A stretch of 64,000 nucleotides of DNA from UBA5336 sp038526245 (lineage in GTDB: Bacteria; Pseudomonadota; Alphaproteobacteria; Caulobacterales; Hyphomonadaceae): NCBI GenBank assembly GCA_038526245.1, contig JBCBGZ010000001.1, forward strand, positions 62,001 through 126,000, in the 5' to 3' direction. The notes under the pieces are model-generated. The model was given only the letters and a program-made list of their open reading frames with translations. It ran no database searches and was not told where the DNA came from. Shown here piece after piece: positions 56,501 through 61,022 of this stretch (its first letter is position 1; every line of letters begins with the position of its first letter). Both the position numbers and the translations under genes were made by a program.

Positions 56501-58795
56501 AGCTTCTCCGTCTCGGGTCTTCCGAATGGCGTGAGCCTCAACAACGGCACGATTTCCGGGACGCCGACCGAAATTGGCACCTTCACAGTGTCTGTGACGG
56601 CGAATGACGGACAAGCCACGGCGACAGATGTCTTCGTGCTGACCGTCCTGCCGGAGGGTGACACGGTGCCAACCGTGGCCAATGAGATCGCCGACCAGGC
56701 CATCGAAACCGATGAGGCATTCAGCTTCACGGTTCCGGGCAATGCCTTCGATGATGCCGATGGCGATACGCTCACCATTGCGATCTCTGCGCCTGCAGGG
56801 TTTGCGGTGAACGGTTCCACGGTGACGGCACCTGCGGGGCTTGCCGTGGGCACCTATCCCATCACGGTGACGGCGACCGATGACGACCTGAACACCGTCA
56901 GCCAGACGTTCAATGTTACTGTCAGCGAGCCTGTTGATACCGGCGATGTGACGCTTTGGCTGATCGATGCGCTGACCGACCAGCGTATCCGTGCGCTGGA
57001 TGCAAACGATGTCGTCAACCTCGCTGAGATCCAGTCGGGTGTGTACAACCTCGAGGCGGAGTTCAACGGAACCGGTGACGAATCGGCGGTGTTCTTCCTG
57101 AATGGTAGCCAGGTGAAAACCGAGAGCGGCGTGCCTTACGCCATGTTCGCGGACTCTAAAGGCGACTTCAACGAAATCGATGCACCGGCCGATGGGACGG
57201 TTCAGAACATCACCGTTGAGATCTACGCCCAGAACAATGGCAATGGGCCACTTCTCGCATCGTCCAGCTTCGTCGTGACCTACAGCGAAGGTGAAATCCC
57301 GAACCGGGCACCTGTTGTGAGCACCGCGGTTGCAGATGAAGACGTCGCCCTGGGGGCAGCAGTCGACATCGACGTGTCCAACGTGTTCACCGATCCGGAT
57401 AATGACGGACTGGACTTGCAAGCCAACGGCCTGCCCCAGGGGCTCTCGTTCAACGGTACGTCCATCACGGGAACGCCGGCTGCTGCAGGAACTTTCAACA
57501 TCACGGTGACTGCCTCGGATGGAGAGTTCACAGCCTCGGATACGTTCACTCTGACGGTCCTGCCCGACACAAGCACCGTGCCTGTAGTGGATGTCGCCAT
57601 CGCTGATCAGGCGATCACCGACGAAGAGGCCTTCAGCCTGACGGTTCCAGGGAATGCGTTCGATGATGCCGATGGTGACCCGCTCACCATCTCCATCGCG
57701 GCGCCTGCAGGCTTTTCGGTCAACGGGTCTACGGTCTCCGCGCCAGCCGGACTGGCGCCAGGCACCTATGACATCACGGTCACCGCGACCGATGATGACC
57801 AGAATGCCGTTAGCCAGACGTTCTCGGTGACAGTCAGCGAAGCGCCTCCGCCACCTGAGGGCCCTGTGGTGCTGTGGCTGGTTGATCCCGAAACAGACGT
57901 GTTGATCCGCCCGCTGTCCTCGACAGACGTCATCGGCGTCAACGAGGTGACGGATGGTCAGTACAACATTGCGGCCATCTACACTGGTCCGGGAGAACCG
58001 AAGTCCGCACGCATGTTCCTCGATGGACAGCAGCTGACGGTCCAGGGCGGACTTCCCTATGCGCTCTTCAACGACAGCAATGGCGACTACAATAGCGAAC
58101 CACTCGGCGCGCTTGGATCCACGGCGACCTTCAGCGCCCAAGTCTTCGCAAGCGGTGGTGGCAACGGTGAGTTGCTCGGCGAAGTGTCGGTCACGGTGAC
58201 GTTTGTTGCCGAGGTCCAGGTGCAAGACGGCGTAGAAGCTCCGGCGCTTGAGGTTGCGGCGACAATCCCGCCGCCACCAATCGAGGTGTCTGAGGAAGAA
58301 GTCGCGCCAACCGGAGAAGAAGTTGAAGTCGCCTTCGACGTTCCGGTGTTCGAACTGCCTGTACAGTTCGGAGCAGGATTGGAGATGCAGCCTGTCATGG
58401 GTGTCGATGCGGCCATGCTCGCAACGCCATCGGCAACCGGAGCCTTCGTGGTGGACCTCGGTGGAGGCCGAGCCCAGGCACCGGCCGCCCAGCCTTCGCA
58501 ACTCGAAGCGTTCGACTTCGCATCGCTCGATGCGGAAGCCGGTACCGCCGGAGCGGCAAATTCGACTGGAGTTGATGCCCTGCTTGAAGCTGACTCGATC
58601 AACTTCAACGCCTTGCCATCGCTCGGCACCGAGAGCGTTCTGGAAGCCTTTATGGACCAGTCGACGGCCAGTGAAATCGATCTGGGCATGTCCAGCCTCG
58701 ATGTTCGACCGACCGATAACGGCTTCGCACCGTTTGAATTCGATGAGCTTTCCAGCTGGACGCTGGAGGACACAGACTGGGCAGGTCTTGGCTAG
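38549..58795 (+). CDS. Giant secreted multidomain protein, probable type I secretion substrate
   Basis: 6748 residues in one uninterrupted frame; ATG with GGAG 9 nt upstream. Residues about 20-650: a glucose/sorbosone-dehydrogenase-like propeller (RSEENHATNGLE). Five copies of a module opening with a Ca-site-like DxDxDG run and FAYD, about residues 664-973, 1893-2196, 2519-2821, 4253-4544 and 4663-4948. Malectin domains lie at about 1098-1273, 1404-1603 and 2941-3130; Calx-beta domains flank them. Cadherin/Ig/He_PIG-like domains recur from 2200 to 6200, with carbohydrate-binding-like domains at about 3790-3930 and 5468-5670. The last about 180 residues are disordered and end WTLEDTDWAGLG. No N-terminal signal peptide, RTX nonapeptide or cysteine was noticed. 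Neighbouring HlyD/PrtD genes suggest export; a role in adhesion or glycan binding is inferred. Confidence 0.9.
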   Translation: MEPIEFGQFDLVITNGSINGGATALQWGDDGLLYAVGRNGFVYAIEVTKQTNADGETTGYTGEIQWTHDLGAPNFNDDGEFENNGNRQALGIVVTTDEVTGETIVYVSHSDIKIGAGSNGGSGDVGLDTNSGVITRITLNTTDPDNIVENEAIDLIRGLPRSEENHATNGLELTTDGDGNPILLIAAGGHANAGAPSVNFVGLPEYTHSGAVLSADLNKLAVIEAAKKSVDPDIDHVLDLPTLDDPTRPNFVDSQGNEVWIDANFDGQLDTVVEFVDNQTLLRNGANVPVDSDGQTVDPTDSGALEFVDGADGLPDWLLDQDGDGDIDTDDMDNFVSTKIVDTNNDGVLDTVLYQEGGSAEDNITGVRGGNDGLNQAKLLVGNPVQIFSSGYRNLYDVLKTEDGKYYAYDNGANGGWGGVAVTDPLTGKVTNAPNNVNQTQNFDNLHEFEEGFHAGHPNPVVASGADAGLWTSPTTGPNSSQTLPISQWRELSDTPLAAIGQEDDGLVLPSDWDEVVDAALINPAAGVYNEGGSVADGALDADKGSWNGLAEYTGTAFGGALQGAILVTKTNGSNNVKWIKRDANGNIDVVAKGNGDLSDPDTIIEAADQGFVGTVSKGNTLGIDAVGDGGVDGLGLFNNTIWVGSLGGTHKITVFEAGGEPAGADLDKDDDGIDHILDYYDYSGVQGFDHVLDPQGTTTTVNAGDTLTYNLSAESYPLSGPGGIGQLGFMVNLVDPSAEGGLLTSSDNVIPGGAGSGLQIKDIRSGTAKGDANDQKDALTFAVTPGDDAGRLEISTVMNAILTGFYQDGSEAGLQIGTGDQFSFMSLVLAYSGSGTLEVVLHYEESDTQEATQSIDVSNLLEDVGGVQRLPSDAVVEFLFDVDKVSGTVTPKFRISPDGITSGAFTELNPVQTSGDVLAAIQGDFTVDGVPHPLAFGNIGTSNIAPDAPAGANEDENVNVTYDEFKVAGFAPQVDAFVVLTGGDTTVDETAGTIPLTLELQDEFGNAVTLAEDVIINFALDGTATLTDDFTISATSPVTISAGSSSAPLNVTIVDDDLPEANETIEINLASIDAGELAVIGKANADSATITIDSDDAGNVLYRVNAGGAEIAAAADDPIQLPWAANTGTGAQSGEGFSVNTGNVSTHNIVGRDGSVADYVPQTIFAQERWDPPADPNMTWSFDVEPGGTYQINIFAGNGFGGTSAPGQRVFDIEIEGVEAFADVDLSADFGHQVGGVLTWTGTVLDGSLDVVFLGQVENPTVNGFEVIELAGPPAGSVAEVSVADVSVNEGDGTATLTFELSAPVTEGPVTVPFTLANGTATQGIDFSPDAGPQTVVFDGSQTATATILIGEDTDLEGTETFTVSIDGANIAAPAEASVTASADQGTATVTIFDNDFAPLEPGDVLYRVNTGGPVVTSNDDGPDWGADTGIIGDAGNSPYLADAPAVGTTFSNASDSSYPGNVQTALGDAANVPLALFDTERGDRGAATPTLKYSFDVASDHGLAPGDEVEVRLYFAEIFAGIETPENDADMDGTPAGNRVFDVAVDGTVPAAFDDIDQFASAGANTGFVRTAVVTVDADGMLDLEFLNGVENPSIKAIEIVVPGDAPQSVTVTAQDISADESTGEVTITFSISEAVADGDITVPFTLVDGTATIGVDTTPNQDGSVTFPAGTTSDQTVVITLVNDDLVEADETFTVQLGAPTAAPAGVTVNTVDGTATIENDDVAPVVDSFNGTDATGGDWSNINTDPDDVTLNEGTNTLISTGDNGDADYITFTVAAGQQVTAITLADYVGGGNAAFLGIQQGDSVPTQADIEGGSAVLDGGTVYSGSQIGDDILPLLASTSVENAGQPTTGLSLPLQEGTYTLWFNQNQDLSETTLEIVSEAVATVSPTDIDGDGILNTDDPFAYDGSNGDDKVLTPGGEFTQNFNTDTTNPFSAEGGFTGILVNPAFDYPNASETDPYGDRTNEDKVSISGGTLNVTSDIYDAFPITGANNENVTNNTLADGYQSAVDVSGATTFEVHARASSADWFATTGTTNGFEQFGITLGAGGVDDFVKLVVSDNNANAPRVQIGHNQSLVGGEQNYPFGATSGPSVDLSLVGDIEFRLIVDRSAGENGQIVGQVDFFDADGNLLESFTTPPADILANSSLLAAMDGANPLTGGDGNLAYGIFVTDFSGGAANEITANYDFLTIRSLDGPADTAPTSVTLENIVTLPEDADTTAAIKVADIVVADDALSPVTLTLEGADQGLFEIQGSELFLSAGASLDFEGQSSFDVAVVATDGVGSATSVALGALVTDVNEAPELSGTLGDQTVTVGESVDVSAITATDPDANDTATLVLRSQDGSDAPEGITLANGTITVASDVAAGEYLLEIAALDNSQVESVSTAAFALTVQALPNPDVTLSIADAPTIAEGGDDGVDQLAFAISTTPALEGDVELTYDKIVDGVTTSETATVTLDASGQGTLPVDVAQDDADTMDTVVSIALTGTTTTGVILDGAASTASGTVTDDDTLAPIGSAPDEDLDQDGLLNSEDDDIDGDGAANGVETFRFDATNAGTALAAGESIRLEFDTDGTPFENGLTGALVRPNELPNDGGAEEVDLNNAEVSGGSLNINVTTGDHFSNGNSQQNAFVAAYTAENGLSVETRFEIPDFDSVADGDQTPGDFQATGVVIGVDQNTLVKAVYGRAGAQFELAQDNTNPNNGNGSGTTTAGGTTTPAGAEEVSIRLEVSIDPDPNVGAVATAFYTFYDAFGNVIGAPDQTVGTITLVDVPSQGNNLKTLVESGAPLGAGVIQTSTGGSSPSTYDVSYQYVEVTALEAPPVLVSVSDAAPVEESGDEGTTDVNFALQLSEAAEASLEITANVSINGAEPTLKTFTVAFDATGAGTLIVPVDNDDVDTGDDDITLELVSIETPGFEVDTTADSATGTVTEDDTVIPPAGDVLFRVNVGGPEVAAIDDGPAWTADTGITGAAGNSPYLVANSTNTGDLYDGNNGSAHPGPILPDASVLANTPLIIFNTERSDPDPEDTTNLTYEFPVEAGTTVEVRLFFAELFGGVDLVGERIMDVAVEGTVDPALDNIDQIAIAGPKGAFMRTVQVVVSEDGILDIEAISQLDNQRSALKAIEVVKIADPVDEAPTIDQGIAAQSTDEDALYDFTVPADAFADDGGAENLTLAATLADDTALPAWLSFDADTGAFSGTPENGDVGTVSVKVTATDAAGQSVDALFDLTVNNTNDAPTVESTTDTATATAGEETVIDLAPFLTFDDVDVGDVVTPVLSASDPSITIDGTTVTVPATLAEGSYTITVGATDIAEAEAATVEITLNVEAAPDTTAPVAVFAPIDTITDADAPIIVEVTITDDVALQVETVAPGDVLLSGPGVNDLIASDFDFNVETGVATYTFTPPVGGWENGEFTASLAAASVTDLAGNPIAASSTSATVEVPEPVLVSISDLDPVEESGDVGATALVFAVQLSEAQSATLSAEVSVKIGDGAAVVTTQTLEFDANGVGELVVSAPNDNEDNGAETVQVTILSITDEGFEVDSTAATGSVSVTEDDQDLTAPTGIIQPATDVATPFDAAAISVVFSDDVALDEASIDGDELTISDGTTTVTAALVDFDVLNGIATYSADAPVGGWAAETLDVTLLAGSVFDAAGNTNESAASSVTVIPVPVVVSLVQAGALTLFEENEDGLTLTIQLSEAATEQTTVTFEITGDVQADEDYRAIPESQVTFDIGEDTATVILEIFNDTDFEADEALNLTLTSTTSGTIDPNANLLAVTIVSDDPEPPVTADPIELEAEDFTGLDNSAFFAQGAGDASNNALIRLNSQEESTVSTDLPEGVTPGVYTIAVTYFDESDGQSTASIAVGGETVGSWIWDNDGPGNAAQGENLRTIEFKNILIEEGDDFSLTGLRGDGEFVRVDKVAFIRTGDTPANEPPTGDDIPDLVEVDAGAAFTIPFTFTDPEGGLVTTTATLSDGNPLPDWITLDENGLSGTAPDELTGQSIEVTVTASDPENNSITDTFTVELKDVTPPVVVLQPTGPADPDSEIRVIVDFQDAGALDVSTAALEDFSLTGPDGTLAPVGIVLNPTTLQIEVIFDAPVDGWTSGDYTASLVDGGLSDLGGNASLPSTPVVFAVVGNETDGPTATVNTGGTTGNQEDLQITVVLADETGIDEASIQPTDLVIEDESGVVTPATSFDFDVDTNTVTFTFAVPVGGFAPGNYSVTLVEGAVLDTLGNASSATLPEPLIIEDTSAEVGANLDEDLDDDGAVNSADADIDEDGTANADDRFAYDANDGDVQLSDIGAINIDLAGLADGDSPFKAGFTGVMPAFSAGTVELDYATNNGAQVVSTDNGNRLVVESSATDTNEGEAAFTFGAKVSDDFTLSGTFDNPYFNGLETPETPADFEQYGLIIGIDGGTFVKFVTGSPGADFELSGKTANVDDANPPKLNPLADKVSHAATKLDLDAEVTETEVIFTGTWTTLDADGNTLQTGALAPMTLTSGPIFDAIQAGDTALAFGISHTQVGGADDPFPVSLSELSLTDGNLDLAGPTATLVVDPVVDTNSDIVVTATFADDTGVDPATLDGDEVVLTSDNVADVIPTPTFVDNQDGTATYTFAAPDGGWLGSDFSVALVEASVADTSPAANTNAAGTPVNFTIADPATPGANLDEDFDQDTILNNQDDDIDQDGIANAADRFAYDDTNQGVDLPTVGSVDISFEGLEAGDSPFAAGFTGVNPTFDGVVQELDYATNNGAQVVDTPNGKRLQIESSATDTNNASSAFTFGASVGDEFTFTGKFDNPYFDGNETPENSEQYGIIIATDGGDFLKLVAGSPGALFELSGKTENVGFDGADLKVSPAGLTATSYASVELTIDTLVTATEVIFSGSYTAFDETGGVISTGAIGTKTLTSGELFDAIQGGADVPAFGVTHTQVGGSNDPFTVSVESLSLTDGNLDTDGPDAVIESDGPANANAPLVVTVTYADDTGVDFATIDGDELLLTSNDDGDVFGTPAVVDLGGGAYTYTYAAPAGGWGGTLFTASLAADTLADTLGNANEAGAPVEFSRQDVDPVDDILANLDGVDNDGQYGAGDTGSVILTIMDGVNNVRSSNFGANSFELKNTGDKQVAAVFIDVRDAVYGDSVFDFDGSGGDTAAKPFDVNSETGDGTGALFEAGETYLLPGTQPIPNTSGGGVTAGGGFRGLLIKFDGSDSGFENGEMVGFSGDMDPNSIAGLLKGSGADSGVDDGAIDGWDVGGVSGAELIGSKFTVVFDDGSTATGYLHSDGSLAGSVGEAVEGRGAPTVSVTVDGFDANDTNAVYGGTEPVIEVDGPAGATVRVVLTKGFNPVTNPDGGIADIVANRLATQHPEFEANNAFDVQTVDVVIGPDGTATVPINAFDYNNDPGNVDIPDAGIQPISVSAAVIVDSTDTSFADKVALGPVSDTVYLTNPTGTPVVPGTTPPEPQKVFLAENGTVVFEAESADRSSTNGWVFETTEEGSNENPDPSGEGYIIWEGGNSFQNPASNSALSYTFQTDEGGNYVLKGKFGRRNEPDTTEANDAFVRLLDSEGNPVDPVPQGGGGETILHVKNGEAIEVPTSQFDPDNPPNGSVLADAEKWMKFYIGGVGLNELSAGGQNGDNGGINVVYNLDPNETYTLQVAGRSNDFEIDKLALSNNGAGAATQAANNGAESDFFISGPTEPEVDVEINDLTVVQGNGVSFTIPANAFDDADGDALILTAPGLPSGFTFENGVVTAPDNLPLGSYPITIVATDDDQNSVSQTFNIIIAEQGAQQDFQAVTLGAQDDIELGSSINSNDLETDKTIQIRLTVEDGVTNVTNVESALISWRSDRTHSGDATLTFQVEDTKEAGDFQNGKDFLPGSVEADITGTWQDEATIENVADIASLVNELIASQGPLNGGDIINLQITGEGATRFIEHISVTLDISATGGSTGGGNTPPVVANALPDADVQDGDAVNIDLSNVFSDADNDGLSFSVSGLPNGVSLNNGTISGTPTEIGTFTVSVTANDGQATATDVFVLTVLPEGDTVPTVANEIADQAIETDEAFSFTVPGNAFDDADGDTLTIAISAPAGFAVNGSTVTAPAGLAVGTYPITVTATDDDLNTVSQTFNVTVSEPVDTGDVTLWLIDALTDQRIRALDANDVVNLAEIQSGVYNLEAEFNGTGDESAVFFLNGSQVKTESGVPYAMFADSKGDFNEIDAPADGTVQNITVEIYAQNNGNGPLLASSSFVVTYSEGEIPNRAPVVSTAVADEDVALGAAVDIDVSNVFTDPDNDGLDLQANGLPQGLSFNGTSITGTPAAAGTFNITVTASDGEFTASDTFTLTVLPDTSTVPVVDVAIADQAITDEEAFSLTVPGNAFDDADGDPLTISIAAPAGFSVNGSTVSAPAGLAPGTYDITVTATDDDQNAVSQTFSVTVSEAPPPPEGPVVLWLVDPETDVLIRPLSSTDVIGVNEVTDGQYNIAAIYTGPGEPKSARMFLDGQQLTVQGGLPYALFNDSNGDYNSEPLGALGSTATFSAQVFASGGGNGELLGEVSVTVTFVAEVQVQDGVEAPALEVAATIPPPPIEVSEEEVAPTGEEVEVAFDVPVFELPVQFGAGLEMQPVMGVDAAMLATPSATGAFVVDLGGGRAQAPAAQPSQLEAFDFASLDAEAGTAGAANSTGVDALLEADSINFNALPSLGTESVLEAFMDQSTASEIDLGMSSLDVRPTDNGFAPFEFDELSSWTLEDTDWAGLG
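51305..53390 (+). repeat. Two adjacent copies of the 300-residue module in the giant gene
   Basis: 51305-52180 and 52535-53390 encode closely similar blocks: LDED(L/F)D...FAYD, then FTGV, ELDYATNNGAQVV, SSATDTN, YFDG or YFNG before ETPE, and HTQVGG...SLTDGNLD. Each is followed by an Ig-like domain ending in a TPxDGGW or APAGGW strand, so the duplicated unit is the pair. Three more distant copies lie upstream in the same gene. Confidence 0.8.
56395..58205 (+). repeat. Tandem duplication near the 3' end of the giant gene
   Basis: 56395-57290 and 57300-58205 encode the same three-domain order: two He_PIG-like domains (the second with VPGNAFDDADGD) and then a VLWL(I/V)D domain. DNA similarity is visible, for example around the FDDADGD codons. 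A related single He_PIG-like domain precedes them at about 55635-55890. Confidence 0.75.
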
Positions 58796-58821
58796 GCCAT
58801 AACCTATAGCGAATTAGCTGG

Positions 58822-58844
58822 CGCCCCGGACCGGATCCGGGGCG
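58822..58844 (+). terminator. Terminator-like hairpin after the giant gene
   Basis: CGCCCCGGA and TCCGGGGCG form a perfect 9-bp stem with a 5-nt loop, 26 bp past the stop, followed by TTTGCATTTG. The T tract is broken, but the position and strength fit a terminator. Confidence 0.65.
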
Positions 58845-59005
58845 TTTGCATTTGTCAAAAAGGTCGCGCCAAATTGACGCTAACGTCAACGGAAAGCTTG
58901 ATATCAGGCGTCATCCTGTCTACCACTGCGGTCCTAGTGTGGGGGAACATCGCTTTACGCTCCTCCTGCACCCGTAAATAGTCACTTCCAGCCAGGAGCC
59001 TGCCG

Positions 59006-59752
59006 ATGAAGGTGCTCGTCCCCGTGAAACGGGTCATCGACTACAATGTCAAAGTCCGCGTGAAACCGGACCAGACCGGGGTGGACCTGGCGAACGTCAA
59101 AATGTCCATGAACCCGTTTGACGAGATCTCCGTGGAAGAGGCCGTCCAGATGAAAGAGGCGGGCACCGTCACGGAGATTGTCGCTGTCTCCATCGGACCC
59201 CAGCAAGCTCAGGAAACGATCCGCACAGCCCTCGCCATGGGCGCGGATCGCGGAATTCTGATCAAGACCGATGAAACGGTTGAGCCGCTCGCAGTCGCCA
59301 AGCTTCTGGTGAAAGTGGTCGCGGCAGAAAGCCCGGACATGGTGATCCTTGGCAAGCAGGCCATTGATGATGACTGCAACCAGACGGGGCAGATGCTCGG
59401 CGCCCTGCTCGGATGGCCCCAGGGGACATTTGCGTCTGAGGTCAGCAAGGAAGGCGAGTCCCTTCATGTGACCCGTGAAGTCGATGGCGGCCTGCAAACC
59501 GTCGCGCTTGAAACGCCTGCCATTGTTACAGTTGATCTTCGGTTGAACGAGCCGCGCTATGCGTCTTTGCCGAACATCATGAAGGCGAAAAAGAAGCCAA
59601 TTGATATGAAAGAACCAGGGGACTATGGCGTGGACATCTCCCCGCGTCTTTCCGTGGTGAAAGTCACAGAGCCCCCAGTTCGCGAAGCCGGTGAGATTGT
59701 TGAAGATGTTCCGACGCTGGTCGAAAAACTCAAATCCAAAGGAGCTGTCTGA
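59006..59752 (+). CDS. etfB: Electron transfer flavoprotein beta subunit
   Basis: A 248-residue subunit that binds AMP and, with EtfA, accepts electrons from acyl-CoA and related dehydrogenases and passes them to ETF-ubiquinone oxidoreductase. Family blocks are MKVLVPVKRVIDYNVKV, KMSMNPFDEISVEEA, LGKQAIDDDCNQTGQM and VDLRLNEPRYASLPNIMKAK. CAGGAG lies before the ATG. Its stop region overlaps the etfA ATG by one base. Confidence 0.97.
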   Translation: MKVLVPVKRVIDYNVKVRVKPDQTGVDLANVKMSMNPFDEISVEEAVQMKEAGTVTEIVAVSIGPQQAQETIRTALAMGADRGILIKTDETVEPLAVAKLLVKVVAAESPDMVILGKQAIDDDCNQTGQMLGALLGWPQGTFASEVSKEGESLHVTREVDGGLQTVALETPAIVTVDLRLNEPRYASLPNIMKAKKKPIDMKEPGDYGVDISPRLSVVKVTEPPVREAGEIVEDVPTLVEKLKSKGAV

Positions 59753-60681
59753 TGGCTGTTCTGGTTATTGCCGAGCACGACAATGCCGCCCTGTCCGATG
59801 CGACTCATAAGGTCGTAACGGCTGCGGCGAAATTCGGCGGCGACATTGACGTGCTGGTTGCGGGCGAAGGGGCCGGGGGCGTCGCGGACGCTGCGGCCAA
59901 GATTGCCGGCGTTCGCAAGGTTCTGCATGCCGATGGCGCGCCATACAAAAAACAACTCGCCGAAGCCATGGAAGCGCTCGTTGTTCCCATGATGGGTGGA
60001 TATGACGCCGTATTTGCGCCAGCGACAACGACAGGCAAGAACATTGCGCCGCGGATCGCTGCGAAGTTGGACGTGATGCAGCTTTCCGACATTACCGATG
60101 TGATCGATACGAACACTTTTGAGCGTCCGATTTATGCGGGCAACGCCATCATGACGGTGACGTCTTCAGATGCGAAGAAAGTCGTAACGGTCCGCGGCAC
60201 AGCGTTTGAAGCCGCCGCTGAAGGCGGAAGTGCGAGCGTCGAAGCGGTTTCCGCACCAGACGGCCCGTTCAAGGCAGAGTTCGTGTCTGAGCAGATCGTT
60301 GAAAGCGATCGGCCAGAATTGACGGCGGCCAAGCGCGTTGTGTCCGGTGGCCGGGCGCTCGGCTCGGAAGATGAGTTCAACAAGTATATCGTGCCGCTGG
60401 CAGACAAGCTTGGCGCTGCTATTGGTGCGTCACGTGCCGCTGTAGATGCTGGCTACGCGCCAAACGATTATCAGGTTGGACAGACCGGCAAGATCGTCGC
60501 GCCAGAGCTTTATGTTGCCGTTGGCATTTCCGGCGCAATTCAGCACCTTGCCGGTATGAAGGACTCCAAGATCATCGTCGCGATCAACAAGGATGAGGAA
60601 GCACCGATCTTCCAGGTCGCTGATTATGGACTCGTTGCGGATCTCTTCTCTGCAGTGCCGGAGCTGACCGAAGCGCTCTAG
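59752..60681 (+). CDS. etfA: Electron transfer flavoprotein alpha subunit
   Basis: A 309-residue FAD-binding subunit of ETF. The C-terminal FAD domain carries VSGGRALGSEDEF, LGAAIGASRAAVDAGY, QVGQTGKIVAPELYVAVGIS and INKDEEAPIFQVADYGLV, matching the family signature. The N-terminal half is the shared alpha/beta ETF fold. It is coupled to etfB and followed by a clear terminator. Confidence 0.97.
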   Translation: MAVLVIAEHDNAALSDATHKVVTAAAKFGGDIDVLVAGEGAGGVADAAAKIAGVRKVLHADGAPYKKQLAEAMEALVVPMMGGYDAVFAPATTTGKNIAPRIAAKLDVMQLSDITDVIDTNTFERPIYAGNAIMTVTSSDAKKVVTVRGTAFEAAAEGGSASVEAVSAPDGPFKAEFVSEQIVESDRPELTAAKRVVSGGRALGSEDEFNKYIVPLADKLGAAIGASRAAVDAGYAPNDYQVGQTGKIVAPELYVAVGISGAIQHLAGMKDSKIIVAINKDEEAPIFQVADYGLVADLFSAVPELTEAL

Positions 60682-60703
60682 CGCCAGTTCCAGGCTTTCT
60701 AAG

Positions 60704-60737
60704 AAACCCCGGTGCCGCGGCATTGGGGTTTTTTTTT
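60704..60737 (+). terminator. Rho-independent terminator after etfA
   Basis: AAACCCC pairs with GGGGTTT around an inner TGCC/GGCA stem, followed by a run of T residues to about 60737. It lies 22 bp past the etfA stop. The rest of the gap to 61022 shows no credible gene and presumably carries the next promoter. Confidence 0.9.
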
Positions 60738-61022
60738 GATTTACTGGCTTGCCTTCGTTGAAGTTTGGATGCAAAAGGCATTCAAATATCGTTATTCGAT
60801 AGATGGAGTGGGCAATGGTGTCCTTGTTCGAAACCGTTATTTACCTCGTTCAGGCCGTCCTTTCGGCCCTTTTCGGCTAGTCTCGAACCTGGCCTTTCGT
60901 GGATTTAAGCTGCAGTTCGGTCTGCTTCGCTGAAAACCTTTGGCTTTCTCTGCCTTCCACTTCCTTCTTTCTGCTATTTCTCGCTCGCACTTTCGCCAAG
61001 ATTCACGTATTACCTGTGGCAA

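Noticed and set aside
55751..58501. A 916-residue open frame on the minus strand inside the giant gene
   Set aside because: It is antisense to a clearly domain-structured protein, lacks an RBS and reads as Arg/His/Asp-rich shadow sequence caused by the GC-rich codon pattern.
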